This document shows positions 17,967-26,552 of a DNA stretch of 64,000 nucleotides, in pieces. The stretch is from positions 1,545,374-1,609,373 of the forward strand of contig NZ_RRCM01000001.1 in NCBI RefSeq assembly GCF_003862485.1, read 5' to 3'. The stretch's first letter is position 1. Each line of letters starts with the position of its first letter. This DNA comes from Lachnoanaerobaculum orale. Its GTDB lineage: Bacteria; Bacillota; Clostridia; Lachnospirales; Lachnospiraceae. The position numbers were made by a program, and so were the translations under genes. Under the pieces are notes generated by a model that was not told the DNA's origin, did no database searches, and saw nothing but the letters and a program-made list of their open reading frames with translations.

Positions 17967-18578
17967 TTATTCCAATATTGAATTAAAGTAAAGCGCTGCA
18001 TTGACAGCATTTGTAACGGCACTGCTTGTGATGGTTGAACCGCTTATAGCAGCGATTTCATTGTCACCGCTTGCACTGCCCTTTACAAGCTTAAACTCTT
18101 TTGTATTTTTGTTTGCATACTGAGAGTAGAAATCTTTTTCTCCAGCTCTCATACCAAGTCCCGGTGTCTCAGCCAATGTAAGGAATGTAATTCCCACTAC
18201 CGTACCGTCAGACTTAATACCTACCGAAAGCTGAACGGTACCGTTGTAACCGTCCTTTGATGTTGCGGTAATAACTCTTCCGACATTGTTTCCCGAGGCA
18301 TCCTTTGCATCTACAACTTCATCAACAGTTACATGACCGAAGCCCTTACCTGATATTTCATCCGCAGTCTCTGCAATCTTTGATGTTTCGGCATCGCTTG
18401 CCTCAAAGTCCTTTGCCTCCGGGAATACCACTGCATAAGCTTCATTCTTTGCAGCCTTTGCAGCTGCCGCTATAGGTGCCTTTGTAATATCGTATACAAA
18501 GCCCAGTATAAGTCCTGAAATAAGGGTTATAGCAAATAAAATAATCGCATCTTTTATAAATCCTGATTGCTTTTTCAT
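17967..18578 (-). CDS. rnfG: Rnf complex FMN-binding subunit RnfG
   Basis: 203 residues with one N-terminal membrane helix (about 8-30) and an extracytoplasmic FMN-binding domain. The C-terminal ISGSTITSSAV matches the motif where FMN is joined to threonine by ApbE flavin transferase. GLGMRAGEKDF is another family block. No apbE gene is in this window. It relays electrons between RnfD and the membrane iron-sulfur centre. The start overlaps rnfD by 4 nt (ATGA). Confidence 0.94.
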   Translation of the reverse strand: MKKQSGFIKDAIILFAITLISGLILGFVYDITKAPIAAAAKAAKNEAYAVVFPEAKDFEASDAETSKIAETADEISGKGFGHVTVDEVVDAKDASGNNVGRVITATSKDGYNGTVQLSVGIKSDGTVVGITFLTLAETPGLGMRAGEKDFYSQYANKNTKEFKLVKGSASGDNEIAAISGSTITSSAVTNAVNAALYFNSILE

Positions 18579-19534
18579 GCCTTCTTTGCCTCCCTTCCGA
18601 ATGCCTTAGGTAATGTTGCTTTCTCAATCAAAGGTGCAACTATATTTCCGATAATGATTGCATATGAAACACCTTCCGCATTACCTCCGAAAAGTCTGAA
18701 CAATCCTGTCAATATACCTATAAATATGGCGAAGTAAACCTGTCCCATCTTTGTTACCGGAGTACTTACATAGTCTGTTGCCATAAAGAACGCACCGAAG
18801 ATAAGTCCACCGCCAAGTACATGATAAAGTACCGTTGTAGGATTGTGGTCACCGAAAATAAATACAAACACAGCTACTGTTGCAATGTATATAAGAGGTA
18901 TTCTAAGTGAAATAACCTTTCTTACCACCAGATAGATTGCACCGATAAGAAGCGCAATTGTTGAAACCTCTCCTATTGTTCCCGGTATTCTGCCGAGGAA
19001 AATATTCAAAAGCTTGTACTGATCAAGCGCCTTCTCTATACCGTTTGCTCTTAAAAATCCGAGCGGTGTAGGTGTTGATGTTGAATCAAACTTCAGTGCT
19101 GTTGAGCTGAAGTTTGTCATAGCTCCGGCAAAAGATATAAGCATAAAGCATCTTGCTGCAAGTGCCGGATTCATAAAGTTCTGACCGAGTCCGCCGTAGA
19201 GCTGCTTTACAACTATTATTGCAAACACACCGCCAAGTATAGGCATCCACACAGGAATCTGCGGCGGCATATTGAGGGCTAATATAAGTCCTGTAACTAC
19301 AGCTGAAAAATCTCCTATAGTTATCGGTTTATTCATAAATTTCTCATATAAGTATTCAGCAAGTACACATGAAAGAACTGTACATATAACAACTATAAGT
19401 GCAGAAATACCGAATTGAAAGCATCCGAAAGCCAATGTCGGAATCATTGCAATGCAGACATCCTTCATGATACCGGCGGTAGATGAATTGTCCCTTACAT
19501 GAGGAGATGATGAAACATTAAATTTGCTTGCCAT
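18575..19534 (-). CDS. rnfD: Rnf complex membrane subunit RnfD
   Basis: 319 residues with about ten membrane helices, homologous to NqrB. STSTPTPLGFLRANG (near residue 155) is the region holding the threonine that carries covalent FMN, and GGLGQNFMNPALAARCF is a strongly conserved loop. Its ATG shares one base with the rnfC stop (TAATG). It forms the ion-translocating core together with RnfA, E and G. Confidence 0.95.
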   Translation of the reverse strand: MASKFNVSSSPHVRDNSSTAGIMKDVCIAMIPTLAFGCFQFGISALIVVICTVLSCVLAEYLYEKFMNKPITIGDFSAVVTGLILALNMPPQIPVWMPILGGVFAIIVVKQLYGGLGQNFMNPALAARCFMLISFAGAMTNFSSTALKFDSTSTPTPLGFLRANGIEKALDQYKLLNIFLGRIPGTIGEVSTIALLIGAIYLVVRKVISLRIPLIYIATVAVFVFIFGDHNPTTVLYHVLGGGLIFGAFFMATDYVSTPVTKMGQVYFAIFIGILTGLFRLFGGNAEGVSYAIIIGNIVAPLIEKATLPKAFGREAKKA

Positions 19535-20880
19535 TATTTCCCCTCCTTCTTTGCTGCTGCAGCTCTTCTCTTTGCCGCTACAGCCTGACGCATATATTTA
19601 AATCCCTGTGTAAGCGGTCTCTTTGCCGGACATACATAGGCACATGAACCGCATTCCACACATTCCATACCGTTTAACTTCTCAAACCCTTCAGTATCGT
19701 CTGCAAGTGCCTTTTCCATCATAAGAACAGGAACAAGGAAGCTTGGACAAGCGTCAACACATCTTCCGCATTTGATACAAGGTGTCTCAGGATTATCCTC
19801 AACTTCATCATTTACAAATGTTGTTATGGAGGATGACGCCTTTGTAACAGGTATATCAAGTGTAAAGAGCGCCTGACCCATCATAGGTCCGCCTGAAAGA
19901 ACTTTTCTCGGCTCTTTTTTGAATCCGCCTGCGGCCTCTATAAGCTCCTGATAGTTCATACCTGTTCTGACTTTAAAGTTCTGCGGTGTTGTAATCGCAT
20001 CACCTGTTATTGTAACAATTCTTCTGATAAGAGGTGTAGACTCAACTACCGCATTATAAATAGATATAACGGTATCGGTATTGTCAACTATACATCCCAC
20101 ATCTGCAGGCAACTTGCTTGAGTTCAACTTTCTACCTGTGCAGGCATAGATAAGTGATCGCTCACCGCCTTGCGGATACTTTGTATAAAGCTCCACCACT
20201 TCTATCTTGGACTCGTTCTTTACAAGTTCTCTAAGTTTTTCAATAGCTTTAGGCTTATTGTTTTCAATTCCTATAATACCTTTTGCATTAGGGAAAAGCT
20301 GAAGTATAACCTTTAATCCTCCGACTATTTTTTCAGGTTCTTCCATCATAAGTCTGTAGTCACTTGTAAGATAAGGCTCACACTCCGCACCGTTTACAAT
20401 AATATAATCAATCTCATTTTCATTCTTCGGTGAAAGCTTTACATGTGTAGGAAATCCTGCACCTCCAAGACCTACAATACCTGCCGCTTTCACTATGTTT
20501 CTGATTTCATCCTTGGAAAGCTTGGTGTAATCTCTTTTTTCTCCGAAACCTTCTATTGCACGGTACTCTTTATCATCTTCGATGATAACGGAATTCACCA
20601 TTGAACCGTTAGCGACTCTTCTCGGCTCGATTTTTTTCACTTTTCCGGACACTGAGCTTACTACATTGGCTGAAATAAACCCTCCGGCCTCTGCAATGAT
20701 TTGTCCGACCAGCACTTCATCTCCAACAGCCACCAAAGGTTTTGCAGGTGCACCGATATGTTGAACTAACGGAAAAACCATCTCGGTACCCTTTGGTTGT
20801 AGCACTGTTATAGGGTGTTCCATTGAAAGTTCCTTACCTTCATACGGATGCACACCACCAATAAATGTAGCTAATCCCAT
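19534..20880 (-). CDS. rnfC: Rnf complex NADH-binding subunit RnfC
   Basis: 448 residues, the compact Gram-positive RnfC. An N-terminal lipoyl-like barrel is followed by the flavin- and NADH-binding region with AAGIVGLGGAGFPTHVKL (about 130-147) and NGAECEPYLTSDYRLM. Two 4Fe-4S clusters are CIKCGRCVDACP and CVECGSCAYVCP. It reduces NAD+ at the cytoplasmic face. First gene of the operon, with ribosome site AGAGGAG and a leader of about 190 nt. Confidence 0.96.
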   Translation of the reverse strand: MGLATFIGGVHPYEGKELSMEHPITVLQPKGTEMVFPLVQHIGAPAKPLVAVGDEVLVGQIIAEAGGFISANVVSSVSGKVKKIEPRRVANGSMVNSVIIEDDKEYRAIEGFGEKRDYTKLSKDEIRNIVKAAGIVGLGGAGFPTHVKLSPKNENEIDYIIVNGAECEPYLTSDYRLMMEEPEKIVGGLKVILQLFPNAKGIIGIENNKPKAIEKLRELVKNESKIEVVELYTKYPQGGERSLIYACTGRKLNSSKLPADVGCIVDNTDTVISIYNAVVESTPLIRRIVTITGDAITTPQNFKVRTGMNYQELIEAAGGFKKEPRKVLSGGPMMGQALFTLDIPVTKASSSITTFVNDEVEDNPETPCIKCGRCVDACPSFLVPVLMMEKALADDTEGFEKLNGMECVECGSCAYVCPAKRPLTQGFKYMRQAVAAKRRAAAAKKEGK

Positions 20881-20974
20881 ATTTTTCTCCTCTTCCTATC
20901 CGGGTAAAAAATGTAATTTAAAGCAATATACAAGTACATATAATGTCAACTCACAAGCAGATTACTAAAGCAAA

Positions 20975-21052
20975 TCATAATCTCTTAAAACACAAATAAA
21001 CCAAGAAGCCGCAAAAATTCTTAGTCATTCGGTATATCACCGTCAAAAGCAT
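20975..21052 (-). CDS. Possible 25-residue leader peptide in the rnf 5' region
   Basis: A minus-strand ATG with GGGTGAT upstream opens 25 codons (MLLTVIYRMTKN..., ending in CFKRL) and a TGA. It is hydrophobic with two cysteines. It starts about 20 bp after the predicted transcription start. The peptide has no run of a single amino acid, so classical attenuation is not evident, and it may be chance. Confidence 0.2.
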   Translation of the reverse strand: MLLTVIYRMTKNFCGFLVYLCFKRL

Positions 21053-21074
21053 TTTATCACCCAAATTTTTCTTT

Positions 21075-21083
21075 ATTATACCA
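21075..21083 (-). promoter_or_regulatory. Extended -10 promoter for rnf
   Basis: On the minus strand TGGTATAAT combines the TGN extension with a perfect TATAAT. No good -35 sits 17 bases upstream, as is common for extended -10 promoters. Transcript start is expected near 21068, about 190 nt before rnfC. Confidence 0.55.
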
Positions 21084-21295
21084 TATTTGTACAAACTTAA
21101 AGATGATTATTGAGTATTTATATTGCACTTTTTTGCATACATTGTGTAAAATTATATACCTTATGTATTTATTGCAAAATATTATGTAATATAAACCTAT
21201 ATATCATCTCTTTACTATACTACACTTAGTCTATAATTTTATACATATAATTTCAATCTAAATAAAAATAATATAGCAAAAATATTTTTTTGAAA

Positions 21296-21335
21296 ACAAA
21301 AAACTACCGCCTTTGATTCCAAAAGCGATAGTTTT
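21296..21335 (-). terminator. Terminator of argS
   Basis: On the minus strand AAACTATCGC.TTT pairs with AAAGGCGGTAGTTT (G-U pairs included), followed by TTTTTTGTTTT, starting just after the argS stop. Confidence 0.75.
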
Positions 21336-21338
21336 TTA

Positions 21339-23108
21339 TTACATCTTATCAGGTGCTTCTATTCCAAGTAAGTTTATAGCTGTTTCAAGTATTTCCTTTG
21401 TTAACAGAATAGTTGCCAGATATCCCTTTTTCTTTTTCTCATCACTCTCTGTGAGTATCTTAATCTCATGATAGAATGAATTGAATGTGTTTGAAACCGA
21501 ATATATAAACTGACATATTCTATGCGGTGCCAGTTCTTCCCATGCCGTCTTCATAACCTCATTGTACTGTGACAATTCCATATAAAGTTTCTTATGAATA
21601 TCCTCTACAGGCACTGTCAAGTCATTAAGACTTATCTGTTGTGAACTGCTTTCATAGTACTTTTCCAATATAGACTTTATTCTGACTATTGTATATAGGA
21701 TATAAGGTCCTGTATTTCCTTCAAATGAAGTAAATCTGTCAATATCGAATATATAGTCCTTTGCAGCCTGATTGCTGAGATCCGCATACTTTATAGCGGC
21801 AAGTCCTACAATCTTTGCGGTATTTCTTGCTTCCTCATCAGAGACATCTCGGCTTTGCTTTATCTTTGAAAAAACTTCGTCGGCAATATCATTTATAACA
21901 GCTTCCAGACGAACCACACCGCCGTCTCTGGTCTTTAGAGGCTTGCCGTCCTTACCGTTGATTGTACCGAAACCTATATACTTAAGCTCATGACTTTTCG
22001 GTACAATCCCTGCTATTCTTGCCACTCTGAAAAACTGTGTATAGTGAAGTTCCTGTCTCTTATCAGCTATATAGATATACTCATCCGGAGAGTAGAGTTT
22101 TTCTCTCTCCACAAGTGTACCCAGATCCGAGGTGGCATAGAGTGCCGCGCCGTCCGACTTTCTGATAATACATGGAGGCAATTCTTTCTTATCTCCCTCC
22201 ACGCCTATATCAACTACAAGTGCACCCTCCGACACTCTTGCAATCTTTCTGTCTTCAAGATCCTTTATAAGATCGGGGATATACGGATCCGCGTCAGATT
22301 CGCCCTTCCAAAGGTCAAAATCTACAAGCAGTGAACCATAGTTTTTCTTCAAATCCTCTACCGACAAATCCATAATATGCTGCCATATGGCTCTATAAGG
22401 TTTGTATCCCTTTTGAAGCTCCAATGTAGCTTCCTGTGCCCTTTGCTTAAAGTTCTCGTCCGCCTTTGATTTTTTGGAAGCTGCAGGATATATCTCCTCA
22501 AGATCGTTCAATGTAAAAGGCGCCTCCTTAGGATACTCTCCGTCAAAGTCCTTCTTAAAATATACAAGCTCAGGATTTCTTTCTCTAAGCTCTTCTATTA
22601 TAAGTCCCATCTGAAGGCCCCAGTCGCCCAGATGCACATCGGATATCACTTCATTTCCGAAGAATCTTCCCATTCTCTTTAGACACTCACCTATAATGGC
22701 CGAACGAAGATGCCCTATATGCAAAGGCTTTGCTACATTTGCACCGCCGTAGTCGATCATTATTTTCTTTGAAGGATTGTCATATTCCACTCCGTATTTT
22801 TCAGAGTTTGACATATCCTTAATGTACTTTTCTATAAAAGCGGCGCTTATATTTATATTGATAAATCCCGGCATAACAGCCTCTATTTTATCAAAGCTGT
22901 CACTTTCTTTTAAAAGTTCCGCAACTTCATTTGCAATATCAATAGGTTTTTTCTTAAACACCTTAGCAGCCGCCATTGCACCGTTACACTGATACTCACA
23001 CAGGTCAGGTCTGTTTGAAATATTGACCTTACCGTAATTGTCGTCACCATACAATTTTGCAAAGGCGGATTTTAATTCATCTGAAATCAATTCTATAATT
23101 GTCTTCAT
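21339..23108 (-). CDS. argS: Arginyl-tRNA synthetase
   Basis: 589 residues. The N-terminal Add1 domain (about 1-110) is followed by the class I HIGH-type motif KPLHIGHLRSA (about 130) and the ArgRS-specific GDWGLQMG. The C-terminal DALR anticodon domain includes APHRICQFIYSVSNTFNSFYH. As in most ArgRS, a clean KMSK is absent; KTRDGGVVRLE occupies the equivalent loop. Monocistronic, with its own terminator. No T-box was seen upstream. Confidence 0.96.
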   Translation of the reverse strand: MKTIIELISDELKSAFAKLYGDDNYGKVNISNRPDLCEYQCNGAMAAAKVFKKKPIDIANEVAELLKESDSFDKIEAVMPGFININISAAFIEKYIKDMSNSEKYGVEYDNPSKKIMIDYGGANVAKPLHIGHLRSAIIGECLKRMGRFFGNEVISDVHLGDWGLQMGLIIEELRERNPELVYFKKDFDGEYPKEAPFTLNDLEEIYPAASKKSKADENFKQRAQEATLELQKGYKPYRAIWQHIMDLSVEDLKKNYGSLLVDFDLWKGESDADPYIPDLIKDLEDRKIARVSEGALVVDIGVEGDKKELPPCIIRKSDGAALYATSDLGTLVEREKLYSPDEYIYIADKRQELHYTQFFRVARIAGIVPKSHELKYIGFGTINGKDGKPLKTRDGGVVRLEAVINDIADEVFSKIKQSRDVSDEEARNTAKIVGLAAIKYADLSNQAAKDYIFDIDRFTSFEGNTGPYILYTIVRIKSILEKYYESSSQQISLNDLTVPVEDIHKKLYMELSQYNEVMKTAWEELAPHRICQFIYSVSNTFNSFYHEIKILTESDEKKKKGYLATILLTKEILETAINLLGIEAPDKM

Positions 23109-23167
23109 ACTTCTCCACTTTAATTTATGTTTTGTAAGCCTTTATAAAGGCCTTCGGACTTCAATGT

Positions 23168-23196
23168 TACAAAAAAGGACGGTCCTAAGACCGCCA
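23168..23196 (-). terminator. Terminator of efp
   Basis: On the minus strand GGCGGTC, TTAG, GACCGTC(C) and TTTTTT, 13 bp after the efp stop. Confidence 0.8.
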
Positions 23197-23208
23197 AATA
23201 CTAAATCA

Positions 23209-23769
23209 TTAAACTCTTGATAGATACTCACCTGTTCTTGTATCAATCTTGATCTTATCACCAAGATTTACAAACAAAGGAACATATACGGTAGCACCTG
23301 TCTCAACTGTTGCAGGCTTTGTAGCTCCCTGTGCCGTATTTCCGGCAAATCCCGGCTCTGTATCTGTGATTTCCAACTCTACAAATAATGGCGGCTCTAC
23401 TGAAAATACATTGCCATTGAATGAACAAATCTTGACCATCTCATTCTCTTTTACAAACTTAAGAGCATCTCCAACCTTGTCCTTGTTGAGTGCTATCTGG
23501 TCAAATGTCTCTACATTCATAAAGTTGTACATATCACCGTCTGAATACAGATACTGCATATCCGCTCTGTCAATTCTTGCCTGTGGGAATTTCTCAGTAG
23601 GTCGGAAAGTTCTCTCAACAACGCTACCTGTGATTACATTCTTAATCTTTGTACGAACGAATGCAGCTCCCTTTCCCGGCTTAACATGCTGAAACTCAAG
23701 AATCTGAAAAACCTGACCCGCCTCGATTTCCAATGTCAAACCGTTTTTAAAATCACCTGCTGAAACCAT
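23209..23769 (-). CDS. efp: Elongation factor P
   Basis: 186 residues, the standard three-barrel length. The KOW-like N-terminal domain with [16 protein letters not shown] places the lysine (about residue 32) at the loop tip that reaches the peptidyl transferase centre. The C-terminal OB domain ends with [11 protein letters not shown], the family signature. EF-P relieves ribosome stalling at polyproline. No modification enzyme gene is adjacent. Ribosome site AGGAGGAG. Confidence 0.96.
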   Translation of the reverse strand: MVSAGDFKNGLTLEIEAGQVFQILEFQHVKPGKGAAFVRTKIKNVITGSVVERTFRPTEKFPQARIDRADMQYLYSDGDMYNFMNVETFDQIALNKDKVGDALKFVKENEMVKICSFNGNVFSVEPPLFVELEITDTEPGFAGNTAQGATKPATVETGATVYVPLFVNLGDKIKIDTRTGEYLSRV

Positions 23770-23844
23770 TTATATCTCCTCCTAAACTTTCATGCGATAC
23801 TCACGATATTTTATAACAATTTTTAATTCAAATCAAGCTAAAAT

Positions 23845-24285
23845 TTATCGCCCGGTAACATTCTTTACTATATATTCCATTGCCAAAGTATATCCGTCAA
23901 GCCCAAGTCCGGCTATCTGTCCGTTGCACACCGGCTGTGTAAGTGATTTATGCCTGAAATCCTCCCTGTCGGAGATATTGGATATATGGACTTCTACTTT
24001 TATACAGCCAAGACTTTCAAGTGCGTCTCTTATTGCCACACTTGTATGGGTAAATGCCGCAGGGTTTATTACAATACCTGCCACATCTTCAAAATATGCT
24101 TCTTGAAGCTTATCAACTATTGCACCCTCGTGATTGCTTTGAAAGCATTCCACTTCCACTTTAAGCTCTTTTGCCTTTTCTTCAATCATCTTCAGAAGAT
24201 AATTGTAGTCCTTATTTCCATAGACTTCCTTGTTTCTGATACCGAGGAAGTTCATATTTACACCGTTTATTACCAAAATCTTCAT
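23845..24285 (-). CDS. aroQ: 3-dehydroquinate dehydratase, type II
   Basis: 146 residues. INGVNMNFLGIRNKEVYG (about 5-22) holds the catalytic tyrosine of the flexible lid. SNHEGAIVDKLQEAY, INPAAFTHTSVAIRDAL and VEVHISNISDREDFRHKS (catalytic His) follow in order. It dehydrates 3-dehydroquinate in the shikimate pathway. It overlaps the aroE stop by 4 nt, so the two are an operon pair. The remaining chorismate genes in the window are tyrA and aroA at 36.7-39 kb. Confidence 0.94.
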   Translation of the reverse strand: MKILVINGVNMNFLGIRNKEVYGNKDYNYLLKMIEEKAKELKVEVECFQSNHEGAIVDKLQEAYFEDVAGIVINPAAFTHTSVAIRDALESLGCIKVEVHISNISDREDFRHKSLTQPVCNGQIAGLGLDGYTLAMEYIVKNVTGR

Positions 24286-25157
24286 TTCATTCTCTCTTTT
24301 AGCTTTTCAGTAAGTAAAACCTTCACCTTTTCAACTACGGACTGTCCCACCTTTACATCATTCCATATCTCAAAGCTTGCAACTCCCTGAAGTATAAGCA
24401 TATCAAGCCCGTTGATGCATCTTTTATTTGCTTTAAGCATATTTTTGATAAATAAAGTCTCAAAAGGAATATATATTAAATCAATTCCGCAGTCACATTT
24501 TTCATAGAATCCTGCATCATCTATTATGCACTCGTCAATTTTCGGGTACATACCTACATTGGTGGTCTGAAACACAAAATAATCGTTATGCTCCAAAATT
24601 TCCAAATTTCGTTTAAGTTCATCCAATGACACTACAGATATATTTTTAAAAGTATCGCAGACCTCTTTTTTTAGTTCATTTGCTCTTTCGACATTTCTGT
24701 TTATGATGGTGACAGACTTTGCACCTTCTTCTATTGCCAGATAGAGTGCAGCCTTTGCAGCACCGCCTGCACCGAGAAGTATCACATTTTTGCCTTTGAT
24801 ACTCATCCCGTTATTTTTTATACTGTGCTTTAATCCGAGGATATCTGTGTTATAGCCCTTATATCCGCTCTCTACTTTTTTCAGAGTGTTTACGGCTCCT
24901 ATTTTTTTTGCTCTTTCATCTATATCGCTTACTATATCAAGCATATCTTTTTTGAAAGGAATCGTTACATTAAATCCCTTTATTCCAAGAAAATAAGCTC
25001 CTTCTATTGCAGCTTTTATATTATCAGTCACATGAAATGCCACGTAGCCCATATCAATATTCATCTCTTTTGCCAAAGCGTTTTGTAAAAGAGGTGACAG
25101 GCTGTGCTCTATCGGATTGCCTACTATACCGTATACACTTGTACTTGCACTAATCAT
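24282..25157 (-). CDS. aroE: Shikimate dehydrogenase
   Basis: 291 residues. The substrate site is GNPIEHSLSPLLQN (about 12-25). FNVTIPFKKDM supplies the catalytic lysine, NTDILGLKHSI the catalytic aspartate, and LLGAGGAAKAALYLA the NADP-binding glycine loop. It converts 3-dehydroshikimate to shikimate. It overlaps yqeG upstream by 8 bp and aroQ downstream by 4 bp, so the aroE-aroQ unit is read through from nrdR-yqeG. Confidence 0.94.
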   Translation of the reverse strand: MISASTSVYGIVGNPIEHSLSPLLQNALAKEMNIDMGYVAFHVTDNIKAAIEGAYFLGIKGFNVTIPFKKDMLDIVSDIDERAKKIGAVNTLKKVESGYKGYNTDILGLKHSIKNNGMSIKGKNVILLGAGGAAKAALYLAIEEGAKSVTIINRNVERANELKKEVCDTFKNISVVSLDELKRNLEILEHNDYFVFQTTNVGMYPKIDECIIDDAGFYEKCDCGIDLIYIPFETLFIKNMLKANKRCINGLDMLILQGVASFEIWNDVKVGQSVVEKVKVLLTEKLKERMK

Positions 25158-25671
25158 TGCTTCTTCCTTTTTCTAAAGCTCTTTTATAAAAGAACAATAC
25201 AATTCTTTCAAGGTATCTTTTCAAAACTATCTGTATCTCCTCTTTAGGACTTATAGGGTCCACCAGTATGGAATACACTCCGGCACTGTTTGCTCCCCAG
25301 ATATCAGTAAAAATCTGATCTCCGATAAAAACTGTCTGAGTATCCTTTACTTCAAGCAGCTCCATCGCCTTTATATATCCTCTTTTTGAAGGCTTATTTG
25401 CCTTATAAATATACTCTGAATTTACCGCCTTCGCAAACGGAAGCACCCTTTTTTCTTTATTATTTGATATAAGGCAGGTCTTAAAGCCTATATCTCTCAA
25501 GTTTTTGAAAAAAGCGACATTTGAACCGTCTGCCCTTGTCCCATGTGTGGTCAAAGTATTGTCTATATCAAAAAGTATTGCTCGAAACCCCCTGTTATAC
25601 AACCCCCTGTAGTCTATATCGTATATATCTTTTTTATACAATCTCGGAAAAAGTTTATTCATAAATATCAT
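25150..25671 (-). CDS. yqeG: YqeG family HAD-IIIA-type phosphatase
   Basis: 173 residues. HAD motif I is ILFDIDNTLTTHGT (about 32-45), motif II CLISNNKE, the motif III lysine lies in NKPSKRGYIKAMELL, and motif IV is VFIGDQIFTDIWGAN. YqeG-type phosphatases are related to mitochondrial PGP phosphatase, and phosphatidylglycerophosphate is the likely substrate in some Gram-positives. That assignment is family knowledge and has not been tested here. The ATG overlaps the nrdR stop (ATGA). Confidence 0.88.
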   Translation of the reverse strand: MIFMNKLFPRLYKKDIYDIDYRGLYNRGFRAILFDIDNTLTTHGTRADGSNVAFFKNLRDIGFKTCLISNNKEKRVLPFAKAVNSEYIYKANKPSKRGYIKAMELLEVKDTQTVFIGDQIFTDIWGANSAGVYSILVDPISPKEEIQIVLKRYLERIVLFFYKRALEKGRSND

Positions 25672-26120
25672 TTCTTTAAAAGCTTTGTAATTTCATCCAT
25701 AAAAGTACTTACATCCTTAAATTCTCTGTATACGGACGCAAACCTTACATAGGCCACCTCATCAAGATCCTTCAATTGTTCCATCACAAGTTCACCTATC
25801 GTCCTTGTAGGTATTTCACTGACTTCCATCGCATATATTTGATTTTCTATCTCATCAACGGTCTTTTTAATTTCAGCTGTGGATACAGGCCTCTTATGAC
25901 AACTTTGTATAATTCCTGCTTCTATCTTCGACCTGTCAAAGTTTTCTCTGGACTCATCTTTTTTTATTACCATAAGAGGTATTGTCTCAAGCTTTTCATA
26001 TGTGGTAAATCTCTTATTGCAGCTTTCGCACTGCCTTCTTCTCTTTATTGAAGAGTTGTCGTCGGCAGGGCGTGAGTCTATAACCTTTGTATCCTGTGCT
26101 TGGCAAAATGGGCATTTCAT
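25668..26120 (-). CDS. nrdR: Transcriptional repressor NrdR
   Basis: 150 residues. The zinc ribbon CPFC...RQCESCNKRFTTYE (about 3-47) is followed by an ATP-cone domain with VIKKDESRENFDRSKIEAGI. NrdR binds NrdR boxes before ribonucleotide reductase genes and senses ATP/dATP. No nrd gene is in the window, so its regulon lies elsewhere. It is the first gene of nrdR-yqeG-aroE-aroQ, all overlapping. Confidence 0.96.
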   Translation of the reverse strand: MKCPFCQAQDTKVIDSRPADDNSSIKRRRQCESCNKRFTTYEKLETIPLMVIKKDESRENFDRSKIEAGIIQSCHKRPVSTAEIKKTVDEIENQIYAMEVSEIPTRTIGELVMEQLKDLDEVAYVRFASVYREFKDVSTFMDEITKLLKK

Positions 26121-26145
26121 ACGCTAATACGCTATCCTTTATATT

Positions 26146-26541
26146 TTAAAATTCGTTAAGTCCTTCACTTCCTTTGTAGTCAAAAACACCGTCGTCATAT
26201 TCGTAAGGTAAGTTTTTGTAATAATCGTCATAGTCAAGCGAATCGTTATCATAATCAAAGTAGTCAAATACACTGTCATGATTATAGTAATTTCTGTCTG
26301 AATCAGGTGAATTTAAAACTGCGATAATAATAAATACCGCGGATATTATAGAAAGTATAAATCCGATTATTGAAAGTATCAAACCTATTATAGCCTTTGC
26401 ATCCGCTTCGTTACCGTTTCTTGTGGACAGTACAAACAGTACCACTCCTGCTATTCCAAGCGGAAATCCTACACACATACAACATAGTACACAGCTTAGT
26501 ATTCCCACTATCAAACATGCTACCGAATATTGCTTTTCCAA
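26146..26541 (-). CDS. Small DUF4190-like two-helix membrane protein
   Basis: 131 residues from a TTG with a strong AAGGAGG site 6 bases upstream. Two or three hydrophobic stretches occupy residues 8-70: a Cys-rich CLIVGILSCVLCCMCVGFPL segment, then GLILSIIGFILSIISAVFII. An acidic Asp/Tyr-rich C-terminal tail follows (repeats like YDNDSLDYDDYYKN). The layout resembles DUF4190-type proteins of Firmicutes. Function unknown. It lies between galK and nrdR, 25 bp from nrdR, so could be co-transcribed. Confidence 0.65.
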   Translation of the reverse strand: MEKQYSVACLIVGILSCVLCCMCVGFPLGIAGVVLFVLSTRNGNEADAKAIIGLILSIIGFILSIISAVFIIIAVLNSPDSDRNYYNHDSVFDYFDYDNDSLDYDDYYKNLPYEYDDGVFDYKGSEGLNEF

Positions 26542-26552
26542 TATTTTCCTCC

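Larger units (their letters stand above)
20881..21338. other. 458-bp rnf leader and promoter region
   Basis: AT-rich and mostly uninterpreted. It contains the argS terminator (21296-21335), an extended -10 promoter (complement of 21075-21083), and a possible 25-codon ORF (20975-21052). A separate TTGACA near 20955 lacks a clear -10. No riboswitch class is recognised. Confidence 0.6.
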
